NCBI GenBank assembly: GCA_017430325.1
Contig: JAFRNE010000004.1
Location: 124,001-188,000, forward strand
Direction of reading: 5' to 3'
Length of the DNA stretch: 64,000 nucleotides
Origin: Eubacterium sp.
Lineage (GTDB): Bacteria > Bacillota > Clostridia > Lachnospirales > Lachnospiraceae
Below the pieces are notes generated by a model that saw only the letters and a program-made list of their open reading frames with translations, did no database searches and was not told the DNA's origin. A program made the position numbers and the translations under genes. This document shows positions 25,665 to 35,733 of this stretch, in pieces (the first letter of the stretch is position 1; every line of letters starts with the position of its first letter).

Positions 25665-28247
25665 TTAAGCAACAACCAGCTTTCCGTCCATAGCATCGAT
25701 CGTAAGCTTCTGTCCGATGCTGATTGCTCCGGCGAGAATATGTCTTGCCACAAGAGTCTCAACATTCTTCTGCAGATATCTCTTAAGCGGTCTTGCGCCG
25801 TAGATTGGATCATAACCACCATCGATGATAAGCTCCTTTGCTTTATCAGTAAGGGCGATGCTTATCTCCTTATCCTCAACTCTCTTGTTAAGGTCCTTCA
25901 TGAGAAGGTCGATGATATTCTTGATGTTCTCCTTCGTAAGCGGCTTGAACATGATCATCTCATCAAGACGGTTCAGGAATTCCGGTCTGAAATGCAGCTT
26001 CAGCATATTATTTACCTGATCAGCCGCCTCCTTCTTGATGTTACCGTTCTCGTCGATACCCTCAAGCAGGAACTCTGAACCAATATTTGAAGTCATGATC
26101 AGTATCGTATTCTTGAAATCGACGGTCTTACCCTTCGAATCAGTAATACGTCCGTCATCAAGTATCTGGAGCATAACGTTAAATACATCCGGATGAGCCT
26201 TCTCAACCTCATCAAAGAGAACAACCGAGTATGGCTTTCTTCTGACTGCCTCGGTAAGCTGTCCGCCTTCATCGTAGCCTACATATCCCGGAGGCGCTCC
26301 GATAAGCCTTGCCACACTGTGCTTCTCCATATATTCACTCATATCGATACGGACTATGCTTGCTTCATTATCAAAGAGTGCCTCGGCAAGAGTCTTCGCA
26401 AGCTCTGTCTTACCAACACCGGTCGGTCCGAGGAACAGGAACGAACCGATAGGCTTCGTAGGATCCTTGATTCCTGCCTTTGATCGGATGATCGCATCAC
26501 TTACAAGTTCAACTGCCTCATCCTGTCCAACCACTCTCTTATGAAGCTGCTCAGCCAGATGAAGAGTCTTATTTCTCTCAGTTTCTGTAAGCTTTGCAAC
26601 AGGGATGCCTGTCCACTTTGAGATGATCTTCGCGATCTCATCCTCTGTGACTGTCTCATGGATCAGCTGTCTGTCCTTATCATTTACCTTATCCTCCAGA
26701 GCCTCCAGTTCCTTCTGAAGCTGTGGAAGTCTGCCATACTGAAGCTCTGCCGCTTTGTTCAGGTCGTATCTTCTCTGAGCGATCTCTATCTCATCTTTAA
26801 CACTTTCTATCTCGGAACGAAGCTCTCTGACCTTATCAACCTCGGCTCTTTCATTGTCCCAGGTTGCCTTCATGCCCTTCTCCTGTTCCTTAAGCTCTGC
26901 AAGCTCCTCCTCAAGGTTCTTAAGCCTCTCACGGCTGAGGTTATCCTCCTCATTCTTAAGAGCCTCTCTCTCGATCTCAAGCTGCATGATACGTCTTGAT
27001 ATCTCATCAAGCTCTGCAGGCATGGAATTAAGCTCTGTCTTGATCATGGCGCAGGCTTCATCAACAAGGTCGATTGCCTTATCCGGAAGGAATCTGTCTG
27101 TAATATATCTGTTCGAAAGCACTGCCGCAGAAACAAGTGCACCATCGGATATCTTAACGCCATGATAAACCTCGTAACGGTTCTTGATGCCACGGAGTAT
27201 TGAAACCGTATCCTCAACCGTTGGTTCAGAAACCGTAACCGGCTGGAAACGTCTCTCAAGAGCCTTATCCTTCTCGATGTATTTTCTGTATTCGTCGATC
27301 GTTGTTGCACCTATACAGTGAAGCTCGCCTCTTGCAAGAAGCGGTTTGAGCATATTTCCGGCATCAAGAGAACCATCAGTCTTGCCGGCACCGACTATCG
27401 TATGTATCTCATCGATGAACATGATGATCTGTCCGTCAGATTTCTTAACCTCGTCAAGAACAGCCTTAAGTCTCTCCTCAAATTCACCTCTGTATTTTGC
27501 ACCTGCGATAAGCGAGCCCATATCCAGGGCAAATATCTCCTTATCCTTCAGCGAATCCGGAACATCACCCTTAACGATCCTCTGTGCCAGTCCTTCTATC
27601 GCAGCTGTCTTACCAACACCCGGCTCACCGATAAGAACCGGGTTATTCTTGGTCTTACGTGAAAGTATCCTTATGATATTTCTTATCTCGCTGTCACGTC
27701 CGATGACCGGATCAAGCTTCTGCTCTCTTGCACGCTGTACAAGGTTGTAGCCGTATTTTTCAAGAGCATCATAAGTATCCTCCGGATTCTCGGATTCCAC
27801 CTTCTTATTCTTTCTGACATCAGCCAGAGCCCTCAGAAAATCATCCTTCTTAATACCGAAGTCCTTAAATAACTTCTTGATGCTGTCGCTCGGGCTGTCC
27901 AGAAGTCCGAGGAAAATATGCTCGACGGAAATAAAGGCATCGCCCATCTTCTTCGCTTCATCCTCAGCCTTCATGATGACTCTGCTTGCATCAGTGCCCA
28001 TGTAAAGCTCTCTGTTTGAGCCGCCAACCTTTGGCAGGCTCGCAACCGCTCTTTCGGCAGCACCTGTCACAGCCTCTGTATCAATATTCATTTTCTTCAG
28101 AAGCTTAACTATAAGACTATCCTCTATCTGAAGAAGGCTGTACAGGATATGCTCGGCTTTGATCTCCTGATTGCCGTATTCCATCGCCTGCTTCTGGCAA
28201 TTCTCTATCGCTTCTATCGATTTCTTTGTGAATTTCTCAGCATTCAT
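25665..28247 (-). CDS. clpB: ATP-dependent chaperone ClpB
   Basis: This 860-residue Hsp100 disaggregase has an N-terminal Clp repeat domain (1-145), AAA1 with Walker A GEPGVGKT near 205 and Walker [13 protein letters not shown], a coiled-coil middle domain (about 405-525, Leu/Glu/Arg-rich), and AAA2 with GPTGVGKTE near 605 and [10 protein letters not shown]. The long middle domain separates ClpB from ClpC and ClpA, and there is no ClpP-binding loop. With DnaK it rescues aggregated proteins. AGGAGG is seven bases before ATG. A perfect CIRCE element and strong promoter lie upstream, so HrcA should repress it outside heat stress. Confidence 0.97.
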   Translation of the reverse strand: MNAEKFTKKSIEAIENCQKQAMEYGNQEIKAEHILYSLLQIEDSLIVKLLKKMNIDTEAVTGAAERAVASLPKVGGSNRELYMGTDASRVIMKAEDEAKKMGDAFISVEHIFLGLLDSPSDSIKKLFKDFGIKKDDFLRALADVRKNKKVESENPEDTYDALEKYGYNLVQRAREQKLDPVIGRDSEIRNIIRILSRKTKNNPVLIGEPGVGKTAAIEGLAQRIVKGDVPDSLKDKEIFALDMGSLIAGAKYRGEFEERLKAVLDEVKKSDGQIIMFIDEIHTIVGAGKTDGSLDAGNMLKPLLARGELHCIGATTIDEYRKYIEKDKALERRFQPVTVSEPTVEDTVSILRGIKNRYEVYHGVKISDGALVSAAVLSNRYITDRFLPDKAIDLVDEACAMIKTELNSMPAELDEISRRIMQLEIEREALKNEEDNLSRERLKNLEEELAELKEQEKGMKATWDNERAEVDKVRELRSEIESVKDEIEIAQRRYDLNKAAELQYGRLPQLQKELEALEDKVNDKDRQLIHETVTEDEIAKIISKWTGIPVAKLTETERNKTLHLAEQLHKRVVGQDEAVELVSDAIIRSKAGIKDPTKPIGSFLFLGPTGVGKTELAKTLAEALFDNEASIVRIDMSEYMEKHSVARLIGAPPGYVGYDEGGQLTEAVRRKPYSVVLFDEVEKAHPDVFNVMLQILDDGRITDSKGKTVDFKNTILIMTSNIGSEFLLEGIDENGNIKKEAADQVNNMLKLHFRPEFLNRLDEMIMFKPLTKENIKNIIDLLMKDLNKRVEDKEISIALTDKAKELIIDGGYDPIYGARPLKRYLQKNVETLVARHILAGAISIGQKLTIDAMDGKLVVA

Positions 28248-28297
28248 CGCTGCACCTCCTATCGTATTTCAATCATAATTTAATCGCTTTCACCCTG

Positions 28298-28324
28298 TTA
28301 GCACTCACCATATACGAGTGCTAA
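28298..28324. promoter_or_regulatory. CIRCE operator (HrcA binding site)
   Basis: TTAGCACTC-ACCATATAC-GAGTGCTAA is an exact match to the CIRCE consensus with its 9-nt spacer. It lies just downstream of the clpB -10 box, a position where HrcA blocks transcription. Confidence 0.96.
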
Positions 28325-28331
28325 CAATTAT

Positions 28332-28360
28332 GTTATACACCCTATTTTTGTATATGTCAA
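28332..28360 (-). promoter_or_regulatory. promoter of clpB
   Basis: On the minus strand TTGACA (28355-28360), 17 bp, TATAAC (28332-28337). This is a near-consensus sigma-A promoter directly upstream of CIRCE. Confidence 0.85.
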
Positions 28361-28445
28361 TATGTATTCCTTAGCTTATTTACAAATCTAAGAACACTGA
28401 AAAATATATATTCTCACGCCACAAATCACATAATAAACCATAAGA

Positions 28446-28471
28446 AAAGACCCGGTATAAACCGAGTCTTT
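28446..28471 (-). terminator. terminator of the xylose operon
   Basis: AAAGACCCGGT and ACCGAGTCTTT pair over 11 bp with one mismatch around an ATAA loop, followed on the minus strand by TTTTCTT. It lies 14 bases after the xylA stop. Confidence 0.8.
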
Positions 28472-28484
28472 CCAAAAGTCATTA

Positions 28485-29804
28485 TTAGTTAAGTATGATA
28501 TTATTAAGCACGCCCTCAAGATACTCCTGAGCACCTGATACAGGTGTTGCAACGCTCTTCATATCCGCTGCTCTCTGAGCAAGCTCTTCTAGTGTAGCTT
28601 CTCCGCTTCTGATCTTCTTACCGATCTCAGAATCAAAGCTGCTGTATTTCTTGTCGATAAATCCTTCGATCCTTCCGTCCTCGATCATCTCTGCTGCCTT
28701 CAGAAGTCCGAATGCGAATGAATCCATACCAAGGATGAACGCATGGAACATATCCTCGTAAGTATTACTTGGACGTCTGTTCTTTGAATCGAAGTTGATA
28801 CCAACCGGAAGTCCGCCATTCTTTACAATCTCATACATAGCAAGTGTTGTATCGTAAATATTGCTTGGGAAGCAATCTGTATCCCAGCCAAGCATTGTAT
28901 CGCCCTGGTTAGCATCGATGGAACCAAGCATACCGTTGATACGGCTTACTCTCAGTTCATGCTGGAAGGTATGTCCTGCAAGAGTTGCATGGTTAGCTTC
29001 GATATTCATCATGAAATCCTTATCAAGACCATACTCCTTAAGGAAGCCGATAGCTGTTGCAGCATCGAAATCATACTGATGCTTCATTGGTTCCTTCGGC
29101 TTTGGCTCAATGAGAAATACGCCATCGAATCCGATGCTTCTACCGTAATCTCTTGCCATCTTCATAAGGTTTGCTATATTTTCCTGTTCGAACTTAACCT
29201 TTGTATTGAGAAGTGTTTCATAGCCCTCACGGCCGCCCCAGAATACATAGCCCTTACCGCCGAGCTTAACTGTGATGTCGATAGCCTTCTTAACCTGAGC
29301 TGCTGCAAAGCAGTAAACATCAACATCATTTGTGCTTCCTGCGCCATTCATGAAACGTGGGTGACTGAACATATTTGCTGTTCCCCAAAGGCACTTGATG
29401 TCTGTTCCGGCTGTCTTCTCAAGTATATAATCAGAAATTATATCAAGTCTCTCATTTGTTACATTGATATCCGCATCTTCAGGTACGAGATCAACATCAT
29501 GGAAGCAGTAATATTTGATACCAAGCTTCTTCATGAATTCGATACCTGCATCAACCTTAGCCTTTGCATGCTCGATGGTTCCTTCCTCTGTTGCACCGAA
29601 GCTCTTGTCGATTGTTCCTCTACCGAACATATCAACACCAGTTGCTCCGAGATTGTGCCACCATGCCATAGCAAATGGCAGATGCTCCTTCATAGGCTTG
29701 CCCATAACGATTCTTTCAGGGTCATAGTATTTGAAGCTGAAAGGATTCTTGCTGTCCTTTCCTTCGTACTTGATGTAAGGGATATCCTTAAATATTTCGC
29801 TCAT
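28485..29804 (-). CDS. xylA: xylose isomerase
   Basis: This 439-residue class II xylose isomerase converts D-xylose to D-xylulose. Family motifs are present: the catalytic His in YYCFHDVDLVPE near 100, VFWGGREGYE near 187, and the metal-site region around FLIEPKPKEPMKHQYD near 230 with NIEANHATLAGH near 268. Length fits the long, Mg/Mn/Co-dependent class. It follows xylB by 20 bases and a strong hairpin ends the transcript. With xylB and the GH3 gene upstream it forms a xylan-oligosaccharide use cluster. Confidence 0.97.
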   Translation of the reverse strand: MSEIFKDIPYIKYEGKDSKNPFSFKYYDPERIVMGKPMKEHLPFAMAWWHNLGATGVDMFGRGTIDKSFGATEEGTIEHAKAKVDAGIEFMKKLGIKYYCFHDVDLVPEDADINVTNERLDIISDYILEKTAGTDIKCLWGTANMFSHPRFMNGAGSTNDVDVYCFAAAQVKKAIDITVKLGGKGYVFWGGREGYETLLNTKVKFEQENIANLMKMARDYGRSIGFDGVFLIEPKPKEPMKHQYDFDAATAIGFLKEYGLDKDFMMNIEANHATLAGHTFQHELRVSRINGMLGSIDANQGDTMLGWDTDCFPSNIYDTTLAMYEIVKNGGLPVGINFDSKNRRPSNTYEDMFHAFILGMDSFAFGLLKAAEMIEDGRIEGFIDKKYSSFDSEIGKKIRSGEATLEELAQRAADMKSVATPVSGAQEYLEGVLNNIILN

Positions 29805-29824
29805 TTTGAACCTCCGTTAATTTA

Positions 29825-31276
29825 TTAATACAGCGGCAGCACCGCATTTACGTATTTCTTGTATTCTTTATATCTTTCCTCATAAAGCGCCGTAAGCTCA
29901 GGTTCAGGAAGAACCTCTTCCTTATATCTGATGATCTTCTCCTTTGCCTCAGCCACATCCTTATAATGTCCGCAGGCTACTGCCGCAAGGATCGCACCAC
30001 CCAGCGCAGGTCCTTCATCATTTTCAGGTGTAAGAAGCTTTATGTTCATGACATTTGCGATAATCCTTCTCCAGAGAGGGCTCTTTGCACCGCCTCCGCA
30101 TATGGTCGATTCACTTACCTCGATACCAAGGCTTCTTGCTACCTCAAGCGAATCCCTGAGTCCGAAGGCAACTCCTTCAAGTACTGCCAGTGACATGTCT
30201 TCACGACTGCTGTCCATTCTCATGCCCATGAAAGCTGCCCTCAGTCTGGGATTATTATGCGGAGATCTTTCCCCCATAAGGTAAGGAAGGAAAAATACAC
30301 TATTTTTACCAAGCTTATTCATCTTCTCCTGCTCTGCTGCATAGTCGCTGTCAGAGAGGATATCGTCCATCCACCACTTGTTGCAGGAAGCTGCCGAAAG
30401 CATACATCCCATAAGGTGGAAGCCGCCGTCTGCATGGCAGAAGCTGTGAAGTGAATTGAAATCATCTACAGCAAATCTGTCCGAAGTAATAAATATAGTT
30501 CCGGAGGTACCAAGCGAAAGATTGCATTTTCCTGCTCCGCAGGCACCTGTTCCGATAGCCGCTGCCGCATTGTCTCCGGCTCCTGCAGCTACCTTTATAT
30601 CTCCCGAAAGTCCAAGCTCAGCCATGATCTCCGGAGTTACACTGCCAACCGCATCATAGCTTTCATGAAGCGTAGGAAGAAACTCTTCTTTGATGCCGCA
30701 GATGTCGATCATCTCCTTCGACCATCTCTTGTTCTTTGTATCCAGAAGCAGCATACCCGCTGCATCCGAATAGTCAGAGCTTGAAATACCGGTAAACTTA
30801 TAAACGATATAATCCTTAGGGAGCATCACTCTTCTGATACGGCTGAAGTTTTCCGGCTCATTCTTCTTCATCCAGAGTATCTTCGGCGCCGTGAAACCGG
30901 CAAATGCTATATTTCCGGTGTAGAGCGAAAGCTTATCCCTGCCTATCTCATTGTTCAGGTAATCAACCTCACCCTGCGTTCTTCCGTCATTCCAGAGTAT
31001 TGCAGGACGTATTACCTTATCATTTTCATCCAGGACAACAAGACCGTGCATCTGTCCGCCGATGCCTATACCGCTGATCCTGTCCTCATATCCCTCTGAT
31101 ATTTCCCTGATACCGGCTATAGACTGCTCATACCAGTCCTCCGGATTCTGCTCAGACCATCCATCCTGTGGGAAAAATATCGGATATTCCTTTGAAATAC
31201 TCTTCACTATCCTGCCGTCATCATCCATCAGAAGAAGCTTGACAGCGGAGGTTCCGAGATCTACTCCTATAAACAT
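29825..31276 (-). CDS. xylB: xylulokinase
   Basis: This 483-residue FGGY-family kinase phosphorylates D-xylulose to xylulose 5-phosphate for the pentose phosphate pathway. It begins FIGVDLGTSAVKLLLMD (phosphate 1 loop). Xylulokinase-specific segments are GIGIGGQMHGLVVLDE near 70, AILWNDGRT near 90 with the substrate Asp, and AAGAGDNAAAAIGTG near 230. The second ATPase part has ICGGGAKSPLWRRI near 395. Length is typical. AGGAGG precedes ATG. A candidate promoter and inverted repeat upstream suggest it can be transcribed independently of the GH3 gene. Confidence 0.97.
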   Translation of the reverse strand: MFIGVDLGTSAVKLLLMDDDGRIVKSISKEYPIFFPQDGWSEQNPEDWYEQSIAGIREISEGYEDRISGIGIGGQMHGLVVLDENDKVIRPAILWNDGRTQGEVDYLNNEIGRDKLSLYTGNIAFAGFTAPKILWMKKNEPENFSRIRRVMLPKDYIVYKFTGISSSDYSDAAGMLLLDTKNKRWSKEMIDICGIKEEFLPTLHESYDAVGSVTPEIMAELGLSGDIKVAAGAGDNAAAAIGTGACGAGKCNLSLGTSGTIFITSDRFAVDDFNSLHSFCHADGGFHLMGCMLSAASCNKWWMDDILSDSDYAAEQEKMNKLGKNSVFFLPYLMGERSPHNNPRLRAAFMGMRMDSSREDMSLAVLEGVAFGLRDSLEVARSLGIEVSESTICGGGAKSPLWRRIIANVMNIKLLTPENDEGPALGGAILAAVACGHYKDVAEAKEKIIRYKEEVLPEPELTALYEERYKEYKKYVNAVLPLY

Positions 31277-31301
31277 TAAAAACCTCCTACTTATTCACTA
31301 A

Positions 31302-31323
31302 TGACAATTTTTGTCGATTGTCA
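31302..31323. promoter_or_regulatory. inverted repeat upstream of xylB (candidate operator)
   Basis: TGACAA-N10-TTGTCA is perfect, and a second overlapping GACAA-TTT-TTGTC palindrome shares its left half. It lies between a minus-strand TATAAT (31351-31356) and the xylB ribosome binding site, where a bound repressor would block transcription. A ROK-type XylR is a plausible ligand but none is encoded here. Confidence 0.5.
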
Positions 31324-31421
31324 AACAGATCATAATATGCTTATGCTACGATTATACTTCCCCTTTTCTCAAAACATAACACCACTTTTTAGAACTAAAA
31401 ACCCAAAATAATTCAATATGA

Positions 31422-33557
31422 TCAGAGTTCTATAGTCATACTGAGCGGAGCTGTTCCGAGTCTTCTCTTACTAACCTCATCCGGCTGGCTTCCACCTGCA
31501 AATACAGTATAGGTCCCCTTAAGCAGCACCTTGCTTCCGTCAGAAAGAACAGTTCTCAGCTCTTCCTTATCGATCACTGCACTGACTCTCTTCGTCTCAC
31601 CCTTTTTGATAAAGCTCCTCTCAAAACCTGCCAGACAGTATCTCGGCTGGTTATCGATAGCCATCCTTCCAAGGTATTCGCCGTTCTTATCATTTTCAGC
31701 CTTCTCATTTATATCACCGGCCACAAATATCTCAGTGATCTCTTCTCCGTCAACATCACCTGTATTTGTAACATCTATGCTGCAAAGGATGCTGTCCCCC
31801 TGTTCCTTAAGCTCCATATTGCTGTAAGAAAAGCTTGTATAGCTGAGGCCGTAACCGAAAGGATACTCAGGCTCAGCGTCCAGATATTTATATGTACGTC
31901 CCTTCATGCTGTAATCAGTGAATTCAGGAAGTGTTCCGTCCTTATAGAAGGTGATAGGCAGCTTGCCGCTTGGGCAGCTCTTACCGAAAAGCGTATCCGC
32001 AAGAGCGAGTCCGCCGTATTCACCGCTGTACCAGCACTGAATGATAGCTGAGCAGTATTCCTCTTCCTCAGTAAAGTCGATAGGGCTTCCTGTATTATTT
32101 ACAAGGATTATCGGAGTGCCTGTTTGGGCAAGTCTTCTGAGCAGTCTCTTCTGAGCAGCCGGCAGGAAAAGATCCACCTTATCACCTGCTGCAAATGCAT
32201 TTCCGGTGTCGCCCTCTTCTCCTTCGATGGTCGTATCAAGTCCGGTACATACGATCACAACATCACTGTATTCAGCCATTGTTACTGCCTCACTTGCAAG
32301 ATCATCATCGGTTTCAAAAGCATATATCCTGTCCTTATAGAGATCGCAGCCCATAGAGTAAAATACTCTGACATCTTCTCCCGCACTTCTTCTGATACCC
32401 TCAAGGTTAGTAACATATTCTGAAGCTGTACCATTGTAGTTACCCTCAAGTACCTTCTGCGAATCTGCATTCGGTCCTACAACCGCTATATTCTTAACTC
32501 CCTTAAGCGGAAGTATTCCGTCATTCTTCAGAAGCACCAGAGACTTGCAGCTTGCATCATAAGAAAGCTTTCTGTTCTCCGGTGTATCAACATCCAGAAG
32601 GTTCAGGCTGTCGTATTCGCAGTCATCAGCAAACATTCCAAGTCTTGCTCTTGCCGTAAATACACGCTTAGCCGACTCCCTTATCTTCTCCTCAGTTGTA
32701 AGTCCTTCATCCACTGCTGTTTGTATGCATTCATAACATACGCCGCAGTTCAGGTCACAGCCCGCATTGAGAGCCATAGCAGCTGACTCATATGCAGCTT
32801 CGGTTATATTATGGTGTTTATGAAAATCATTGATAGCCCAGCAGTCTGAAACAAAATGTCCCTCGAAGCCCCACTCGCCTCTCAGCATATCCGTGATAAG
32901 GCCTTCACTTCCGCAGCAAGGCTCTCCGTTAAGTCTGTTATATGCTCCCATGACAGCCTCAACCCTGCCCTTCTTAACAGCCTTTTCAAACTGAGGAAGA
33001 TAGGTCTCTGCAAGGTCCTTTTTATTAACCTCTGCATTGAAGCCGTGACGTATTGCTTCAGGTCCTGAATGTGCCGCAAAATGCTTCGCACAAGCTGCCG
33101 TCCTGTAATATTTTCCATCCCCCTGGAGTCCCTGAATGAAAGCAACTCCGAGCTCACCTGTAAGATAAGGATCCTCTCCGTAGGTCTCCTGACCTCTGCC
33201 CCATCTTGGGTCCCTGAAGATATTTATATTTGGTGACCAGAGAGTGATGCCCTTGTATATCCCTCTGTCGTCACGCTTTCTGCTTTCGTTGTATTTTGCT
33301 CTGGCCTCTGTTGAGATAATCTCAGCGATCCTCTTAAGTATGTCTCTGTCAAACATTGCTGCAAGACCTATCGCCTGCGGAAATACAGTTGCGGTTCCGC
33401 TCCTGGCTACTCCGTGAAGCCCCTCATTCCACCAGTTATATGCCGGTATATCAAGTCTATCAATTGCAGGAGCATTGTATCTAAGCTGACTTCCTGCCTC
33501 TTCTATGGTCATTTTGTCGACCAGTTTCTCTGCGAAATCTCTGAATTCATTATTCAT
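31422..33557 (-). CDS. glycoside hydrolase family 3, beta-xylosidase-like
   Basis: This 711-residue cytoplasmic enzyme has no signal peptide. The N-terminal barrel has YNWWNEGLHGVARSG, LWSPNINIFRDPRWGRGQET and AKHFAAHSG; the catalytic nucleophile Asp238 is in FVSDCWAI. SDCWA rather than SDW is the form common in GH3 beta-xylosidases. The second alpha/beta sandwich (NIAVVGPNADSQKVLEGNY, about 355) and the C-terminal fibronectin-like domain (YPFGYGLSYTSFSYSN onward) are complete. The neighbours xylB and xylA support release of xylose from imported xylo-oligosaccharides. Beta-glucosidase activity cannot be excluded. AGGAGG is present before ATG. Confidence 0.9.
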   Translation of the reverse strand: MNNEFRDFAEKLVDKMTIEEAGSQLRYNAPAIDRLDIPAYNWWNEGLHGVARSGTATVFPQAIGLAAMFDRDILKRIAEIISTEARAKYNESRKRDDRGIYKGITLWSPNINIFRDPRWGRGQETYGEDPYLTGELGVAFIQGLQGDGKYYRTAACAKHFAAHSGPEAIRHGFNAEVNKKDLAETYLPQFEKAVKKGRVEAVMGAYNRLNGEPCCGSEGLITDMLRGEWGFEGHFVSDCWAINDFHKHHNITEAAYESAAMALNAGCDLNCGVCYECIQTAVDEGLTTEEKIRESAKRVFTARARLGMFADDCEYDSLNLLDVDTPENRKLSYDASCKSLVLLKNDGILPLKGVKNIAVVGPNADSQKVLEGNYNGTASEYVTNLEGIRRSAGEDVRVFYSMGCDLYKDRIYAFETDDDLASEAVTMAEYSDVVIVCTGLDTTIEGEEGDTGNAFAAGDKVDLFLPAAQKRLLRRLAQTGTPIILVNNTGSPIDFTEEEEYCSAIIQCWYSGEYGGLALADTLFGKSCPSGKLPITFYKDGTLPEFTDYSMKGRTYKYLDAEPEYPFGYGLSYTSFSYSNMELKEQGDSILCSIDVTNTGDVDGEEITEIFVAGDINEKAENDKNGEYLGRMAIDNQPRYCLAGFERSFIKKGETKRVSAVIDKEELRTVLSDGSKVLLKGTYTVFAGGSQPDEVSKRRLGTAPLSMTIEL

Positions 33558-33721
33558 TTTGATCCACCTCCTCTATGTCCGATTTTACATTTTTATGCTG
33601 AGATTTACTATTATTTTTTATTCATAAATTAAGTATTAATATTTTAAAAAAGCCTACAAATTATTATGTAAATGATGTATAATATTTTCATGTTTTTAAA
33701 ATCTTATGGGAGGTATTAATT

Positions 33722-34708
33722 ATGGAATTTGGGTTTGGCTCAATGATTGAAAAGCTTAAGAAAGACCCTAAGAAGATCGTCCTGACAGAAGGAGCCGATT
33801 CCAGGATTCTTGAGGCTGCATCAAGACTCCTTGCCAGCAGTTTCCTTCATCCGATCCTTCTCGGAAACAGGGACGAGATCTGGGCAGCAGCTGAGGAAGC
33901 AGGCTTTAATATCAGAGGTGCAGAAATAATCGATCCTAACAATTACGATAGATTTGAGGAAATGGTAGATGCCTTTGTTGAGATCAGAAAGGCTAAGGGC
34001 ATGACCAAGGAGAAGGCTGAGAAGATACTTCGCCAGGCCAACTACTTTGGTACGATGCTCGTTCAGATGAAGGTTGCAGATTGTCTCTTAGGTGGTGCTA
34101 CTTATTCTACTGCCGATACAGTAAGACCTGCACTTCAGATCATCAAGACTAAGCCGGGCAATTCAATCGTTTCATCCTGCTTCATTCTTGTGCGTCCATC
34201 CGCAACAGGTGGAAATGAAGTTATCGCCATGGCTGATTGTGCTATCAACATCAGTCCGTCAGAGGATGAGCTCGTTGAGATATGCGGTGAGACTATCCGC
34301 TGCGCCAAGGTATTCGGTATCGATCCTAAGGTAGCATTCCTTTCTTATTCGACTCATGGTTCGGGCTCCGGAGATACAGTTACCAAGATGAGAAACGCAA
34401 CTCAGAAGGCTATCGAAGAGTTCCCTGACACACCTATTGACGGAGAGTTCCAGTTTGACTCGGCAGTTTCTCCGAGAGTTGCTCGTCAGAAATGTCCTGA
34501 TTCAAATGTTGCAGGCTATGCAAATACCTTTATCTTCCCTGATATCAACGCAGGAAATATCGGTTACAAGATAGCTCAGAGAATGGGTAACTTCGAGGCT
34601 TACGGCCCTATCCTTCTCGGACTTAACGCTCAGATCAACGACCTTTCAAGAGGCTGCAATGCTATCGAGGTTTATTCGATGGCTATCATCACAGCTTCAC
34701 TTGCATGA
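33722..34708 (+). CDS. pta: phosphate acetyltransferase
   Basis: This 328-residue short-form Pta interconverts acetyl-CoA and acetyl phosphate. It starts KKIVLTEGADSRILEAAS and has the family segments NYFGTMLVQMKVADCLLGGA near 105, SSCFILVRP near 150 and MADCAINISPS near 170, with the C-terminal FPDINAGNIGYKIAQRMG near 275. No N-terminal DRTGG extension is present, as usual in Firmicutes. It starts at ATG with GGGAGG upstream. It is transcribed alone, divergent from the GH3 gene, and a strong hairpin follows; no acetate kinase gene lies beside it in this window. It supports ATP formation during fermentation. Confidence 0.97.
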   Translation: MEFGFGSMIEKLKKDPKKIVLTEGADSRILEAASRLLASSFLHPILLGNRDEIWAAAEEAGFNIRGAEIIDPNNYDRFEEMVDAFVEIRKAKGMTKEKAEKILRQANYFGTMLVQMKVADCLLGGATYSTADTVRPALQIIKTKPGNSIVSSCFILVRPSATGGNEVIAMADCAINISPSEDELVEICGETIRCAKVFGIDPKVAFLSYSTHGSGSGDTVTKMRNATQKAIEEFPDTPIDGEFQFDSAVSPRVARQKCPDSNVAGYANTFIFPDINAGNIGYKIAQRMGNFEAYGPILLGLNAQINDLSRGCNAIEVYSMAIITASLA

Positions 34709-34758
34709 TCAGGCATACCATCTGCCGGTATCAGCTATTAAAAAACAGAACACACACA

Positions 34759-34800
34759 AAAATACACCGCCGGGTATCTTCTACTCAGCGGTGTATTTTT
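34759..34800. terminator. bidirectional terminator after pta
   Basis: AATACACCGC (34761-34770) and GCGGTGTATT (34788-34797) form a 10-bp perfect stem with A-run before and T-run after, serving pta on the plus strand and the converging remnant gene on the minus strand. Confidence 0.85.
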
Positions 34801-34803
34801 ATA

Positions 34804-35194
34804 TTACATTCTGTTTCGTTTTCCTACTCTCTTATTCTCGTACATTACCTTGTCAACGCGGTCCACGGTATTTTCAACTGTAGTATCAATATCCGGATTG
34901 TAATCCGTCAGGTTAGCCGGAAACATACTCGTATTTCCGGCCTGTATAGGCAGCAACCTTACGCTGATATTCATAGGCGTAACCTGTTTTTCTTCCAAGC
35001 TGATCGGTACTGTTGAATTTGGACTCAAACCAGCCCACGCGGACTGGCTTTTCTTCATTCTCCTCTTCCTCGCCTTCGGCATGAGACACTCCCGCCATCA
35101 TAAAGACGCACGAAAAGATAAGGGTGATGAGTACAAATATCATACCCATGAAATAGCCCTTTCTTCTGTTACCCATAAACTTAGATAAAAACAT
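34804..35194 (-). pseudogene. internally deleted sensor diguanylate cyclase (SBP-like domain plus GGDEF tail)
   Basis: The first 93 codons (from ATG 35194) encode a membrane/signal segment and the start of a bacterial extracellular solute-binding-like domain (VRVGWFESKFN, GYAYEYQRKVAAYTG), stopping at TAA 34913. In another frame the remaining 100 bases encode DTTVENTVDRVDKVMYENKR, which is how GGDEF domains end (A/V-DK-MYENKR). The parent gene was therefore probably an SBP-TM-GGDEF protein of several hundred residues, and an internal deletion with a frame change joined its two ends. The cyclase catalytic core is gone, so no c-di-GMP synthesis is expected. It overlaps closely with the gene before it. 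Confidence 0.75.
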
Positions 35195-35680
35195 TTACTG
35201 CTCTCTGTTTGGAACGTTATGCTTCTTAAACAACATCTTCATAAAAAGCGGCTGAAAGATAAAAATAAGTACATATCCTACAGCAAAACATATAGCCAGC
35301 GATTTAAAAAACATTCCGATAAAGTTTACATCAGCATGTCCGTCACTGTTCTTCTTTATCATCATATAAGCAAAGCTTACCATGCCCAGTGTCATTATCG
35401 GAGTATAGATAATATCTGAAATAAAGCTGTTAACACATCTTGCCTTCATACTGTCAGGTCTAAGCTTCATCTTCCTGTCAACGCCCATGGTAACCTTACC
35501 CATAGGTACTAAAAAACCTATGATAATACTTACAACCGTACTTCCTATAAAACTTAAGATAAAAGAAATGATCTTGAAATGTCCCGAAGTAAGGGTTCCT
35601 GTAAGTGAAAGGAAGAAGCTCATTACAACACCCATATATAAGGCCATTTCAGTATTTATCTTTTTCATAGTCTGTTCCAT
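35195..35680 (-). CDS. four-helix membrane protein, DUF2798-like duplicated unit
   Basis: This 161-residue protein has four membrane helices arranged as two similar pairs: NTEMALYMGVVMSFFLSL with a following helix, and NSFISDIIYTPIMTLGMV with its following helix. This two-fold layout resembles DUF2798 proteins, whose role is unknown. The frame is open back to 35728, but ATG 35680 is favoured since GGGAGG lies 11 bases upstream and the longer form would place that site inside coding sequence. It follows exonuclease III closely and runs into the deleted sensor gene. No catalytic motif is seen. Confidence 0.65.
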   Translation of the reverse strand: MEQTMKKINTEMALYMGVVMSFFLSLTGTLTSGHFKIISFILSFIGSTVVSIIIGFLVPMGKVTMGVDRKMKLRPDSMKARCVNSFISDIIYTPIMTLGMVSFAYMMIKKNSDGHADVNFIGMFFKSLAICFAVGYVLIFIFQPLFMKMLFKKHNVPNREQ

Positions 35681-35733
35681 AGTATAGTTTGTCACCTCCC
35701 AAAAGTCCATAAAGCTGTACTGACCCACATCAA

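Noticed and set aside
28959..29828. Plus-strand open frame of 289 codons opposite xylA
   Set aside because: The minus strand encodes complete xylose isomerase; the plus-strand protein is Cys/Ile-rich with no motif and no ribosome binding site.
30042..30659. Several plus-strand frames opposite xylB
   Set aside because: They lack ribosome binding sites and overlap a complete xylulokinase; they mirror its codon pattern.
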